Shown: positions 1 to 11,977, counted from the stretch's first letter. The stretch: 64,000 nucleotides of DNA from Lichenicola sp965198655 (GCA_965198655.1 OZ240668.1:1798001-1862000), one strand, 5' to 3'. Numbers and translations: made by a program. Notes: a model not told the origin generated them from the sequence alone.

Positions 1-556
1 GCGTGTCGTTCCTCCTGCGCCACCCGTAGCAGGTTGGCCGGTCGTGCGGGTCGGCGCCGACGCGGAGCGTGTTGTCGGCATAGGTCAGGAGGTCGATGAT
101 GCCGCCTTCCACCGTGCCGACGCGACGAACGACGTCGCTGCGATCCACGGTGTAGAGGATGGCGCGGGCATAGGCGGCACCGAGCTGGTCGCGCAGGAGA
201 ACCGCCGTGACGCCGGATGGAAGGTTGCCGTGGAGCGGCTCGATCCGAGGCTCGTAGGCGCCGGGTTAACGATCCGACCACAGCAGGACCGGCGACGTCC
301 TGGTCTTGCGGATCAGGGCGAGGTGGGAGGTCGGCGCCTGCGCGTCGTGAGCGCCATAGTCCGTCCATGTCGCCCACACGAGCGCGTGGTCGTCGCGGTC
401 GACCGGAACGATCGACAGGGTCGAGACGTCCTTGGCGATCAGTCCCAGGACCGTCCCGCCGAGCGGCCCGTCGTCCGGCCCGGTCGGAACGCGTGCAGCC
501 AGGGCCGGTCCCGCCAGGACGACGAACAGGCAGGCGCCGAGAACAGCCATGATCAT
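1..556 (-). pseudogene. Exported hypothetical protein interrupted by an in-frame TAA; 3' end outside the window
   Basis: The reading from ATG 556 down to a TAA at 268-266 gives 96 residues. It begins with a signal peptide (hydrophobic run ending LAGPALA, predicted cut before ARV). Translation in the same frame past the TAA remains protein-like to the window edge, with stretches such as VLLRDQLGAAYARAIL and GGIIDLLTYADNTLRVG. The simplest reading is one exported protein of about 180 or more residues broken by a nonsense change, for example CAA to TAA between R and PGAYEP. An upstream in-frame ATG at 727 would put about 57 residues ahead of the signal peptide and is less likely. No family was recognised. 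The alternative is two separate short genes, but no start codon with a ribosome site was seen just after the stop. Confidence 0.5.
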
Positions 557-864
557 CCGACCGGTTCTCAAGGAAGCATCGCTGTCGGGCACCTGGACCG
601 AGTCGAGGTTCATCAGGCCGGCGGTGGAGCTGGTGACAGGACGACCAACACGCTGGTTCATGGCGACATGGCTCGGCTCCAGGACGCGATCCTTGTCCCT
701 TCTCGCCGCGTCCGACGTTGTCGACAACCACGACCAACGGTCGGGCGCCCGCAGGCGGTCGATGGCCGACCGGCCGGTGCCGCTTCCGCCAGGCGTCCCT
801 GCCTGCTATGGTCGTATCCCCGTTTGCGATCCCGCGTGACGACGGCCCGGCGAGACAGGACCCC
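557..864. other. Intergenic region between the divergent exported-protein remnant and dnaN
   Basis: This 308-base stretch separates the minus-strand remnant from dnaN and should hold the dnaN promoter. No convincing sigma-70 boxes, DnaA boxes or tRNA were seen by eye. dnaA is not present immediately upstream of dnaN. Confidence 0.4.
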
Positions 865-1989
865 ATGAAGTTCAAGGCCGACCGCGCGACGCTGCTCAAG
901 GCGCTCGCCCATATCCAGAGCGTGGCGGAGAAGCGGAACACCATTCCGATCCTGGCCAACGTCCTGATCGCGGTCCGCGGCGGCCGGCTGAGCTTGACCG
1001 CGACCGACATGGAGATCGCCATCGTCGAGGAGGTGGCCGCCAGCGCCAGCCGGGAAGGCTCGACCACGGCGCCCGCCGCGGTGCTGTTCGAGATCGTGCG
1101 CAAGCTGCCCGACGGGGCCGACGTCGAGCTCGACCAGGCCGGTGGCGACGCGCCGCTGGCGCTGCGTGCGGGACGCTACGCCACCAGCCTGAACGTGCTC
1201 GCGGTGGACGACTTCCCGTCCATGACCGCGGGCAGCCTGCCGCACCGGTTCCGCATCCCGTCGGTGGTGCTGCGCGGCCTGATCGACCGCTCGCGGTTCG
1301 CGATCAGCACGGAGGAAACGCGCTACTACCTGAACGGCATCTACCTGCACACGGCCGCGGGCGACGCCGGCGACATGCTACGCGCGGTCGCCACCGACGG
1401 GCATCGGCTGGCGCGGGTGGAAACCGAGCTGCCCGCGGGTGCTGCCGGGATGCCGGGGGTAATCGTGCCGCGCAAGACCATCGCCGAGCTGCGCAAGCTG
1501 CTTGACGAGGCGGGCGAGGACGTCGAGGTGGCGCTGTCCGACACGCGCATCCAGTTCACGGTCGGCACGGTGATGCTGACCAGCAAGCTGATTGACGGCA
1601 CCTTCCCCGAGTACGACCGCGTGATCCCGCGCGACAACGACAAGGTGCTGCGCGTCGGCAAGCGCGACTTCGCCGACGCGGTGGCGCGCGTGTCCGCGAT
1701 CAGCCAGGAGCGCTCGCGTCCGGTGAAGCTGTCGCTGGAGCGGCACCTGCTGACGCTGTCGGCGGCGAGCCCCGACCAGGGCACCGCCAAGGAGGAGCTC
1801 GACGAGGGGCGGGTGAGCTACGACTCCTCGCCGATCGAGATCGGGTTCCAGGCGCGCTACCTGAACGACATCACCGACCAGATCGACAAGAACGTGGAGT
1901 TCGTGTTCTCCGACAGCGCAGCGCCCACCGTGGTGCGCGACGTCGACAGCCCGTCCGCGCTCTACGTGCTGATGCCGATGCGCGTGTAG
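865..1989 (+). CDS. dnaN: DNA polymerase III sliding clamp (beta subunit)
   Basis: This encodes the ring-shaped processivity clamp that tethers DNA polymerase III to DNA. The predicted protein has 374 residues, the normal family length. It starts MKFKADRATLLKALAHIQSV, continues with the family-typical NTIPILANVLI segment, and ends in the characteristic YVLMPMRV tail. The ORF stays open upstream to 718, but ATG 865 is chosen because it matches the family N-terminus and follows a purine-rich AGACAGGA ribosome site. recF begins 13 bases after the stop, and dnaN-recF-gyrB is a common bacterial arrangement near the replication origin. Confidence 0.97.
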   Translation: MKFKADRATLLKALAHIQSVAEKRNTIPILANVLIAVRGGRLSLTATDMEIAIVEEVAASASREGSTTAPAAVLFEIVRKLPDGADVELDQAGGDAPLALRAGRYATSLNVLAVDDFPSMTAGSLPHRFRIPSVVLRGLIDRSRFAISTEETRYYLNGIYLHTAAGDAGDMLRAVATDGHRLARVETELPAGAAGMPGVIVPRKTIAELRKLLDEAGEDVEVALSDTRIQFTVGTVMLTSKLIDGTFPEYDRVIPRDNDKVLRVGKRDFADAVARVSAISQERSRPVKLSLERHLLTLSAASPDQGTAKEELDEGRVSYDSSPIEIGFQARYLNDITDQIDKNVEFVFSDSAAPTVVRDVDSPSALYVLMPMRV

Positions 1990-2002
1990 TCCCGTCACGG
2001 GT

Positions 2003-3172
2003 GTGACAGGGACGGCGCCGCTGCTGGTCCGGCTGGCGCTGACCGATTTCCGCAACTACCCCGCCCTGGTCTGGCGCAACCAAGCGCGGGTCGTGGTCGT
2101 CACCGGCCCGAACGGCAGCGGCAAGACCAACCTGCTCGAGGCGGTGTCGCTGCTGGTGCCGGGGCGTGGCCTGCGCGGCGCGCGCATGGGCGAGCTGCCG
2201 CGTCGCGGCGCCCTGCACTGGGCGGTGGCGGCGCGGTTCGACGACGATGCGGAGGGCTTCGAGGTCGGCACCGGCACGGTGCCGGACGGGCCGCCCGGAC
2301 GGCGCGTGTTCCGGCTCGACGGTGCGCCGCTGCGCGGCCGGGGCGCCCTCGCCGAGCGCCTGTCCGCGATCTGGCTGACCCCGCAGATGGACCGGCTGTT
2401 CGTCGAGGGCGCGTCCGGACGCCGCCGCTTCCTCGACCGCCTGGTGCTGGCCCTGGAGCCCGGCCACGCCCGGGAGATCGCGGCGCATGACGAGGCCATG
2501 GTCGGCCGCAACCGCCTGCTGGCGACCGGACGCGCGCAAGGGGCCTGGATAGACGGGCTGGAGCTGTCGATGGCGCGCCACGCGGTGGCCGCGGCCGCGG
2601 CGCGCCGCGCGCTGGTCGGGCGGCTGAACGCGCGGGCCGACGCGGCCTCCGCCGAGCGGGATGGGTTCCCGTCGGCGCGGCTGGCGCTGTCCTGCCCGGT
2701 CGCCGAGCGCCTCGGCGCCGAGCCGGCGCTCGCGGTGGAGGACTGGCTGCGTGCGTCGCTGTCGGCCGGGCGCGGAGCGGACGCGCACACCGGCGGTGCC
2801 GCGATCGGCGCGCACCGCGCCGACCTGCTGTTGTCGGACGCGGAGACCGGCCAGGAGGCGGCGACCGCCAGCACCGGCCAGCAGAAGGCGCTGCTGATCG
2901 GCGTGGTGCTGGCGCACGCGGCGCTGGTGGGCTCGCTGCGCGGCGACGCGCCGCTGCTGCTGCTGGACGAGCCGCTGGTGCACCTGGACCGCATCCGTCG
3001 CGAAGCGCTGTTCGCGGCGCTGGACGGCTTGTCCTCGCAGGTGCTGCTGACCGGCACCGACCTCGACCTGTTCCGGCCGCTGCTGGAGCGGATCCAAGAG
3101 CAATCGGCAAGCCTGCGCGCGGAGCAGGGGCGCCTGCTGGACGCTGGTTTGGAGGGCGGGGAACGCCTATAG
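2003..3172 (+). CDS. recF: DNA replication and repair protein RecF
   Basis: RecF is an SMC-like ATPase that loads RecA at gaps in the RecFOR pathway. The 389-residue product begins at GTG 2003. It carries Walker A GPNGSGKT at residues 35-42, the ABC-type signature region STGQQKALLIG, and Walker B LLLLDEPLVHLD near residues 310-322. The family motif LTDFRNY lies near residues 13-19. It sits between dnaN and gyrB with short gaps, so co-transcription with dnaN is likely. Confidence 0.95.
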   Translation: MTGTAPLLVRLALTDFRNYPALVWRNQARVVVVTGPNGSGKTNLLEAVSLLVPGRGLRGARMGELPRRGALHWAVAARFDDDAEGFEVGTGTVPDGPPGRRVFRLDGAPLRGRGALAERLSAIWLTPQMDRLFVEGASGRRRFLDRLVLALEPGHAREIAAHDEAMVGRNRLLATGRAQGAWIDGLELSMARHAVAAAAARRALVGRLNARADAASAERDGFPSARLALSCPVAERLGAEPALAVEDWLRASLSAGRGADAHTGGAAIGAHRADLLLSDAETGQEAATASTGQQKALLIGVVLAHAALVGSLRGDAPLLLLDEPLVHLDRIRREALFAALDGLSSQVLLTGTDLDLFRPLLERIQEQSASLRAEQGRLLDAGLEGGERL

Positions 3173-3214
3173 TCTACAGGCATTCCCTCGTTCGATACGG
3201 AGCATCCAGCAGGC

Positions 3215-5680
<2,466 letters not shown>

Positions 5681-5857
5681 GATAGTTATCGGCGGTCAGA
5701 ACTCGACAGCGCGTCTGATTGCACAAGCGATGTAGTCCTTGTTTGATCGGCGCAGTGTTGCGTTGCGGATAACTAGTACCCGAAGGTGTCCGGAGGCACG
5801 GAAATGGCCATGTATGACCGATATGGTAGGTTTCATTCAGCTGTGCCCAAAGGCCAC

Positions 5858-6454
5858 TTATAGGACGAGGTTTGGGAAGTCTGAGCGACAGGCCATCACT
5901 CGCTGGTAGATAATGCCGTCACTTCTCTGCTGCCATTCTATGCGTGATTCGCCGGACCCCTTTTCACATTCTAAATGCTTCGCGAGGGTCAGGAAGTAGT
6001 TCTCGCCTGCTTCATCTTTCGCGTAGACGATCCACTCACCGGTCAGTGTTCCAGTTTCTGCCTTCCTCTTGTAACCACCTACCATTAGTTCATCTAGCCC
6101 TTCACTAAAATCGAACCCGGCATTGATGGCATCCGCTATCTTTTTAAGTGACTTGGCTGATTCGGCTGAGTAAATTTCGTTGAGCAGGTTCTGTTGCAAG
6201 TTTTGGGCTTCGAAGAAATGCTGCTTCCATAGACCGCGTAAAGGTACGTGCTTAAATTGCTCTGGCTTACCAAGGGAGTTACCCTTCCAGGTGCGTTGCA
6301 TCCTGCCGATCTCGTCCAGGACAGCAAAAGTGTTCATTGTCCTATCAACGCGGTGTCTCGCCAATTGCTCGACGAGTACGTTGCTGAAGTGTCCAGGTAG
6401 GGCGCGAATGTCGAGCCACTCCCGCGCATGGACTACGGCCTCAGGGTCTGTCAT
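5858..6454 (-). CDS. Hypothetical protein in an AT-rich island
   Basis: The product has 198 residues, starting MTDPEAVVHAREWLDIRALP. No family was recognised. It is soluble, with no signal peptide or membrane segment, and mixes aromatic and charged residues (Trp, Lys, Glu) in a way unlike the Ala/Arg-rich neighbours. Codon use is clearly AT-richer than the adjacent gyrB, which points to horizontal acquisition. It stands alone on the minus strand with no partner gene close by. No function is assigned. Confidence 0.75.
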   Translation of the reverse strand: MTDPEAVVHAREWLDIRALPGHFSNVLVEQLARHRVDRTMNTFAVLDEIGRMQRTWKGNSLGKPEQFKHVPLRGLWKQHFFEAQNLQQNLLNEIYSAESAKSLKKIADAINAGFDFSEGLDELMVGGYKRKAETGTLTGEWIVYAKDEAGENYFLTLAKHLECEKGSGESRIEWQQRSDGIIYQRVMACRSDFPNLVL

Positions 6455-7091
6455 AAAGTCTCCGCAGGTAATTGAGCCGTTCTGTATCTGTCGATGCGTT
6501 TCCTGACACTTGGTCTACTTATATATTAAAGAGATATGAGGCTATTGAAATGACTATGGATGTTCGTGTTGGATACTCGAATGAGTTCATCGCCAGTCAG
6601 CGTGAGGTTGCCGATTATCCTTAAGTGCGACGTGAGCTTGTTGGGAGCCTGAAAGATATACGTCGTGAGCTGGCGAAGGCTGGGTATCGACCCGTGGCCG
6701 TTATGCCTCCCGCGGGTGTCTACGAGGTTTGGTGTCATAACCAGTAGGACCGGCTCTTCGCGATGAGTAGACGCATCCTTGCAAGTGACTGCTAAATGAT
6801 TGAGGCGGACGGCTCGGCATCAGGCTGAGAAGTGCTTGGTGCTTCCGTTTGCAAGGAGTTTCCGGAACTCGGCCTCGAAAGCTGACGAGTTTACCAAACT
6901 CAGCATCTTGGTCTCTGGACGGGATGGGAGCGGCGACCAGTAGCCAAGGACTTGCGAACGGTTTAGTCTTCGAAATCCGGGCCACCGTCAAGTAGCGCTC
7001 ACGGATCGGTTTGGAGGCGGCCGCTCCCGTGCGACAACGACGTCCTCGTGGCGTTGGGTGTCGATCGAAGTGCCGGGGGAGCCCCAAGCAG
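6455..7091. other. AT-richer gene-poor stretch between the island gene and the debranching glucosidase
   Basis: This 637-base stretch is much richer in A and T than the window at large. Apart from the decayed small ORF at 6550-6747, no convincing gene, RNA or insertion-sequence terminus was seen. A minus-strand ORF over 6701-7216 runs into the glucosidase gene and is not credible. The region probably represents residue of a horizontally acquired segment inserted downstream of gyrB. Confidence 0.5.
6550..6747 (+). pseudogene. Small decayed ORF with one in-frame TAA
   Basis: Reading from ATG 6550 (or ATG 6556) gives a protein-like stretch MDVRVGYSNEFIASQREVAD, a TAA at 6622-6624, then continues in the same frame from GTG 6625 with LKDIRRELAKAGYRPVAV and ends EVWCHNQ at TAG 6745-6747. 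The whole would be about 64 residues. An antisense ORF (6738-6526) covers the same bases, but its composition looks less like a protein. No family is assigned. It could also be a 40-residue gene starting at GTG 6625. Confidence 0.3.
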
Positions 7092-9242
7092 ATGTCGTTC
7101 AAGGTCCAGGTCGGCCCGCCGCAGATCACCATCCACCAGGGCCAGACGGTGCTGATCTCGGAGGAGAACGGGCAGGTCGCCTGGCCCTCGGACAAGGGGC
7201 TGTACTTCCGCGACACCCGGCTGATCAGCGCCTGGTCGATCTATGCCAACGGCACGCCCTGGGTGCTGCTCAACGGCGGCGCCATCGCCTACTACGCGTC
7301 GCGCATCTTCCTCACCAACGCCGACGTGCTGACGCAGGACGGCACCGTCGCCGCCCGCACCCTATCCCTGGTGATCGGCCGCGAGGTCGATGGCGGCATC
7401 CACGAGGACCTGGACATCACCAACTACGGCCTCCGGCCAGTCCGGTTCAACCTGGAGCTGGCGCTGCGCTGCGACTTCGCCGACACCTTCGAGGTGAAGT
7501 CGAACAAGATCGTTCGTCGCGGTTCCATCACCACGCGGTGGGACCCGGACCGACAGTCGCTGGCGAACACCTACCGCAACGGCGACTTCGTCCGGGCGGT
7601 CACGGTCACCGCAGAGGGTGCGGAGGCGCTCTACGCCAACGGCCGGCTGAGCTTCGCGATAAACCTGGAGCCCGGTGCGCGCTGGCATTGCTGCCTGCGC
7701 TATGATCTTCTCGACGGCGAGCACGTGATTGCCGCAACGCGATCCTGCGTTGCGCACGACGCCGACAACCGGCAGTCCCGGGACCTGCGCGACTGGCAGC
7801 GCCGCGTGATGAAGATCACGACTTCCAACGAGGAGTTCTACCGCTTCTTCAACCAGGCGATCGCCGACATGGCGGCGCTGCGGCTGCCGATCGGCGACGG
7901 CGACCACATGGTGTTCATGCCGGCCGCCGGGCTGCCCTGGTTCGTGGCGCCGTTCGGACGCGACAGCCTGATCGTGTCGCTGCAGAACCTGATCATCTAC
8001 CCGGACTTCGCCGCCGGCACGCTGGAGATCCTGCAAGGGTTGCAGGCGACGGAGCGCGACGACTACCGCGACGCGGAGCCGGGCAAGATCATGCACGAGC
8101 TGCGCTACGGCGAGCTCGCGCACTTCAAGCTGATCCCGCACACGCCCTATTACGGCACCGCCGACGCGACGCCGCTTTGGCTGATCACCCTGCACGCCGC
8201 CTGGCGCGCGACCGGGCGGCGCGAGCTGCTCGACCGCCACATGAAGGCCGCCGAGGCCTGCCTCGCCTGGATCGACGACTACGGCGACCGCGACGGCGAC
8301 GGGTTCCAGGAGTACCAGACCCGTTCTTCCGCCGGCTACGAGAACATGGGCTGGAAGGACAGCGGCGACGCGGTGATGTATCCGGACGGCAGCCTGGTGC
8401 GCGGCCCGAAGGCGCTGTGCGAGCTGCAGGGCTACGTCTACGACGCGTGGCGCCGCATGGCGCACATCTTCGAGCATCTGGGTGACACGGCGCGGGCGGC
8501 GACCTTGCGCGACAAGGCAGCCCAACTGTTCGCCCGTTTCAACGAGGCGTTCTGGAACGAGGCGGAGGGGACCTACGCCTACGCCCTGGACGGCGACAAG
8601 CAGCCGGTGCTGTCGGTCGTGTCCAACCCCGGCCATTGCCTGTGGTCGGGGATCGTGCCGCCGGACCGGGCCGCGCGCGTCGTGGCGCGGCTGATGCAGC
8701 CGGACATGTGGTCGGGCTGGGGCATACGCACCCTGTCCGCGGCCCACCGGTCCTTCAACCCGTACGCGTATCAGCTCGGCGCGGTCTGGCCGCACGACAA
8801 CGCGCTGATCGCGATGGGCTTCAAGCGCTACGGCTTCGGCGCCGAGGCGGCGAAGATCGCCCGCGACATCAGCGGCGCCGCCGGACACTTCGCGGACAAC
8901 CAGTTGCCGGAGCTCTTTGCCGGCATCCAGAAGGACGCGACCAACTTCCCGGTGCAGTACCTCGGCGCCAACGTGCCGCAGGCCTGGGCGGCAGGCTCCG
9001 CCTTCACCCTGCTGCATTCGATGCTGGGCCTGCTGCCGGACGCCGTGGCGGGCCGGGTGTTCATCGATCCGGAGCTTCCCGACTGGCTGCCCGACGTCAC
9101 GATCAAGGACCTGACCGTGGGGGCGCAGGACTTCTCGATCCGGTTCTGGCGGGATGGCGACGCCACCCGTCACGAGGTCCTGTCCGGCGACGCGGCCGCA
9201 GTCGAGCGGCGCAGCTTCGGGGTCAGCGTCGAGCCGCCCTGA
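7092..9242 (+). CDS. Amylo-alpha-1,6-glucosidase / glycogen debranching-type enzyme
   Basis: The 716-residue protein has a bis-type glycogen-debranching N-terminal domain (about residues 10-230, with the typical GQTVLISEENGQVAWPSDKGL and YFRDTR segments). This is followed by an (alpha/alpha)6 barrel glucosidase domain of the GDE_C type (PWFVAPFGRDSLIVSLQ, GYENMGWKDSGDAV, YQLGAVWPHDNALI). Family knowledge suggests hydrolysis of alpha-1,6 branch points or related alpha-glucans in the cytoplasm. There is no signal peptide. ATG 7092 follows a GGGGGAG ribosome site; the longer reading from 7011 is less likely. It is a single transcription unit with no other glycogen genes near it, so the exact substrate is uncertain. 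Confidence 0.88.
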   Translation: MSFKVQVGPPQITIHQGQTVLISEENGQVAWPSDKGLYFRDTRLISAWSIYANGTPWVLLNGGAIAYYASRIFLTNADVLTQDGTVAARTLSLVIGREVDGGIHEDLDITNYGLRPVRFNLELALRCDFADTFEVKSNKIVRRGSITTRWDPDRQSLANTYRNGDFVRAVTVTAEGAEALYANGRLSFAINLEPGARWHCCLRYDLLDGEHVIAATRSCVAHDADNRQSRDLRDWQRRVMKITTSNEEFYRFFNQAIADMAALRLPIGDGDHMVFMPAAGLPWFVAPFGRDSLIVSLQNLIIYPDFAAGTLEILQGLQATERDDYRDAEPGKIMHELRYGELAHFKLIPHTPYYGTADATPLWLITLHAAWRATGRRELLDRHMKAAEACLAWIDDYGDRDGDGFQEYQTRSSAGYENMGWKDSGDAVMYPDGSLVRGPKALCELQGYVYDAWRRMAHIFEHLGDTARAATLRDKAAQLFARFNEAFWNEAEGTYAYALDGDKQPVLSVVSNPGHCLWSGIVPPDRAARVVARLMQPDMWSGWGIRTLSAAHRSFNPYAYQLGAVWPHDNALIAMGFKRYGFGAEAAKIARDISGAAGHFADNQLPELFAGIQKDATNFPVQYLGANVPQAWAAGSAFTLLHSMLGLLPDAVAGRVFIDPELPDWLPDVTIKDLTVGAQDFSIRFWRDGDATRHEVLSGDAAAVERRSFGVSVEPP

Positions 9243-9298
9243 ACTTGGGGGCCGCGCGACTCGGGATCGGCGCGGCGCCGGACCAGGACGACGCAGGA

Positions 9299-9790
9299 TC
9301 AGGGCAGGGGGTGCTGCGCGTCGAGTGCCTTGCGCTCCTGTGCCACCGCGGCCGCGGTCAGGATGCGGCCGCGGGCGGCGGCGATGTCCGCCGCGGCGAT
9401 GGTCACCGGCGGCTTGCTGTCGCCCAGCGCCGACACCCAGTCCAGCACCGCGACGATCTCGTCGTCCGTGAGGCGGGCGAAGGCGGGCATGTAGCCGACA
9501 TAGGTGTCGCCGCCGACCTGGATCGCGCCCGCCATGCCGTGCGTCAGCAGGTCGGCCAGGTAGTGCCGGCCCTCCGGGGTGGACGCGATCTTGTCGACCC
9601 GGTTCTTCAACGGCGGGAACTGTCCGGCGAGCCCGGCGGCATCGGCCTGGTGGCAGCTTGAGCATTGCTGCGTGTAGAGCTCGGCACCCGCAGGGGCCGC
9701 GGTTGCCGCGACCGGGATCAGCAGGGCGAGCACGAGCAGGCGCGCCGTCACCGGGCGGAGAACCGACAGGATGGTCGGGCGGAGGGGCAT
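9299..9790 (-). CDS. Exported class I-type cytochrome c
   Basis: The product has 163 residues. A signal peptide (residues 1 to about 30, ending ATAAPA) is followed by a single heme-binding CSSCH motif (LYTQQCSSCHQADAAG). A likely axial Met lies in GYMPAF before the C-terminal helix DDEIVAVLDWVSAL. This is a small periplasmic electron carrier, similar in form to cytochromes that pass electrons from periplasmic dehydrogenases or to oxidases. ATG 9790 follows an AAGGAG ribosome site. It is transcribed away from glmU and lies 73 bases beyond the gph stop, so the two may be co-transcribed. Confidence 0.88.
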   Translation of the reverse strand: MPLRPTILSVLRPVTARLLVLALLIPVAATAAPAGAELYTQQCSSCHQADAAGLAGQFPPLKNRVDKIASTPEGRHYLADLLTHGMAGAIQVGGDTYVGYMPAFARLTDDEIVAVLDWVSALGDSKPPVTIAAADIAAARGRILTAAAVAQERKALDAQHPLP

Positions 9791-9863
9791 CGCGGGTCGG
9801 CTCCTTGCATCGGACGAGGTCGAGACCTTGCACACGCCGTGCCAATATTGTCGCCCCCCGTCG

Positions 9864-10547
9864 TCAGGTCGCGGCACCCGTGGCGCCGAGCAGGCGGGCC
9901 GCGACCGCCGGCACCTCGGCCGGATCGTCGACCACCGCGCCGGCCCCTTCCTGCATCTCCGCGCCGCCATAGCCCCAGCCGGCGAAGATCGACGGGATGC
10001 GGGCGCCGCGTGCGGCGGACACGTCGTTGCGGTGGTCGCCGATCATCACCGCGCGCTCGCGCTGCCCGTTCGCCAGCGCGATCGTGCCGAGCAGGTGGGC
10101 GGGATCGGGCTTGCGCGACGCGAAGCTGTCGCCGCCGCCGATCGCGGCGAACGATCCGCCGACCCCGAGGGCCGCGAGCAGCAGGCCGGCCTCGGCCGCC
10201 GGCTTGTTGGTGCACACCGCGAGCCGCCAGCCCTGCGCCGCCGCCGCCTCCAGCATGGCGGCGATGCCGGGAAACAGGCGCGAGGTGTCGGCGGCGTGCA
10301 CCGCGTAGTCGGCCAGGTAGGCGCTGACCGCCCGCTCGTCCGGCACCGCGCGCCGGCTGAGCAGGACGCGCTCGACCAGGGCGCGCAGCCCGTCGCCCAC
10401 CATCGGCCGCAGCTCGTCCGCTTCCATATGCGGCAGCGAGCGCCGGTCCAGCATGCGGTTGGCGCAGGCGAGGAGGTCGGGAACGCTGTCCACCAGGGTG
10501 CCGTCGAGGTCGAACACCAGCAGGGGGTCGTGCGAAGGTTGGGTCAT
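9864..10547 (-). CDS. gph: HAD-superfamily phosphoglycolate phosphatase
   Basis: The 227-residue HAD hydrolase carries motif I DLDGTLVDS (nucleophile Asp in VFDLDGTL), the cap domain, motif II VCTNKP, a conserved Lys in SRKPDP, and motif III IGDHRNDV. These match Gph, which dephosphorylates 2-phosphoglycolate produced by repair of oxidised DNA or by Rubisco oxygenation. Start ATG 10547 is preferred over upstream extension because the family begins just before the DLDGT motif. It is divergent from glmU across an 83-base gap that must hold both promoters. Confidence 0.9.
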   Translation of the reverse strand: MTQPSHDPLLVFDLDGTLVDSVPDLLACANRMLDRRSLPHMEADELRPMVGDGLRALVERVLLSRRAVPDERAVSAYLADYAVHAADTSRLFPGIAAMLEAAAAQGWRLAVCTNKPAAEAGLLLAALGVGGSFAAIGGGDSFASRKPDPAHLLGTIALANGQRERAVMIGDHRNDVSAARGARIPSIFAGWGYGGAEMQEGAGAVVDDPAEVPAVAARLLGATGAAT

Positions 10548-10630
10548 GCAGCAATCCGTAACGGTTGTTGATCGGTCGCGGTTCGGCGCGGGTTTGACGG
10601 CGCCGGTGCGGACCGCTACCGCCACAAGAG

Positions 10631-11977
10631 ATGTCCCAACGCGTCGACGCCACCGCCATTCTGCTCGCCGCCGGCCTCGGCACCCGCATGAAGTCCGCGC
10701 GGCCGAAGGCGCTGCACCCCCTCGCCGGCCGGCCGATGCTGCGCCACCTGCTCGACAGCTGTGCCGCGGTGTTCGAGCGCGTCGTGGTGGTGGTGGGTCC
10801 GGAGGCCAACGCGCTGGAGGCGGTGGCCGCGCCGCATCCGGTGGTGGTGCAGCGGGACCGGCTCGGCACCGCGCACGCGGCGCTGCAGGCGGCGCCGCTG
10901 TTCGGCGCCGGCGACGTGGCGGTGCTGTATGCCGACAACCCGCTGATCTCGCCGGACACGCTGGCCCGGCTGCTCGCCCGCCGCCGGCAGGACAACACCG
11001 GGCTGGCGCTGCTGGCGATGCGGCCGGCGGATCCGGGCCGCTACGGGCGGCTCCTGACCGCCCCTGACGGCGCCGGCGGCGAGACGGTGCAGCGGATCGT
11101 CGAGTGGGCGGACGCGACGGCGGCCGAGCGCGCGATCGGGCTGTGCAACGCCGGCGTGCTGTGCGCCGCCGCCGGCGACTTCGCCCGCTGGCTGGGGGAG
11201 GTGCGCAACGCCAACGCCAAAGGCGAGTACTACCTCACCGACGTGGTGGCGCTGGCCGCCGCCGAGGGCGCGCTGGTGCGCCACGTCGAGGCGCCGGAGG
11301 AGGAGCTGCGCGGCATTAACTCGCGCGCCGAGCTGGCCGAGGCGGAAGCCGTGGTGCAGCGCCGGCTGCGGTGCCAGGCGATGGAGAACGGCGCCACCCT
11401 GCTGGCGCCGGGGACGGTGTTCCTGTGCGCCGACACGGTGCTGGGCCCCGACGTCACCGTGCACCAGAACGTGGTGTTCGGCCCCGGCGTGACGGTGGGG
11501 GCCGGCAGCGAGATACGCGCCTTCAGCCACCTGGAAGGGGCGGTGGTGGGCGCGGGGGCGCTGATCGGGCCCTATGCGCGGCTGCGTCCCGGCACGGTGG
11601 TGGAGGACGCGGCCCATGTCGGCAACTTCGTCGAGCTGAAGGCGACCCGGCTCGGCCGGGGCGCCAAGGCCAATCATCTCGCCTATCTGGGCGACGCCGC
11701 GATCGGGCCGGGCAGCAACATCGGGGCGGGCACCATCACCTGCAACTACGACGGCGTGTCCAAGCACCGCACCACGATCGGCGCGGACGCGTTCGTCGGC
11801 TCCAACGCGACCCTGGTGGCGCCGGTGTCGCTCGGCGATCGCGCCTTCGTCGCCGCCGGCAGCACGGTTACCGAGGCGGTGCCTGCGGACGCGCTGGCGT
11901 TCGGGCGGGCCAGGCAGGACACCTACCCGGGGCGGGGCGCCAGCCTGCGGGCCCGGCTGAAGCGGGAGAAGGGTTGA
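10631..11977 (+). CDS. glmU: Bifunctional GlcNAc-1-phosphate uridyltransferase / GlcN-1-phosphate acetyltransferase
   Basis: GlmU makes UDP-GlcNAc for peptidoglycan and lipid A. The 448-residue protein has an N-terminal nucleotidyltransferase domain with LAAGLGTRMKSARPKALHPL, followed by a left-handed beta-helix acetyltransferase domain of hexapeptide repeats (KANHLAYLGDAAIGPGSNIG, GTITCNYDGVSKHRT). The length is normal. Its TGA overlaps the ATG of glmS by one base (TGATG), so the two steps of amino-sugar supply are translationally coupled. Confidence 0.96.
   Translation: MSQRVDATAILLAAGLGTRMKSARPKALHPLAGRPMLRHLLDSCAAVFERVVVVVGPEANALEAVAAPHPVVVQRDRLGTAHAALQAAPLFGAGDVAVLYADNPLISPDTLARLLARRRQDNTGLALLAMRPADPGRYGRLLTAPDGAGGETVQRIVEWADATAAERAIGLCNAGVLCAAAGDFARWLGEVRNANAKGEYYLTDVVALAAAEGALVRHVEAPEEELRGINSRAELAEAEAVVQRRLRCQAMENGATLLAPGTVFLCADTVLGPDVTVHQNVVFGPGVTVGAGSEIRAFSHLEGAVVGAGALIGPYARLRPGTVVEDAAHVGNFVELKATRLGRGAKANHLAYLGDAAIGPGSNIGAGTITCNYDGVSKHRTTIGADAFVGSNATLVAPVSLGDRAFVAAGSTVTEAVPADALAFGRARQDTYPGRGASLRARLKREKG

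Noticed and set aside
5858..7091. Prophage or integrative element after gyrB
   Set aside because: No integrase, attachment repeats or phage genes were seen; only base composition supports transfer.
6701..7216. 171-codon minus-strand ORF in the AT-rich island
   Set aside because: It runs antisense through the start of the glucosidase gene, has no ribosome site and no recognised family.
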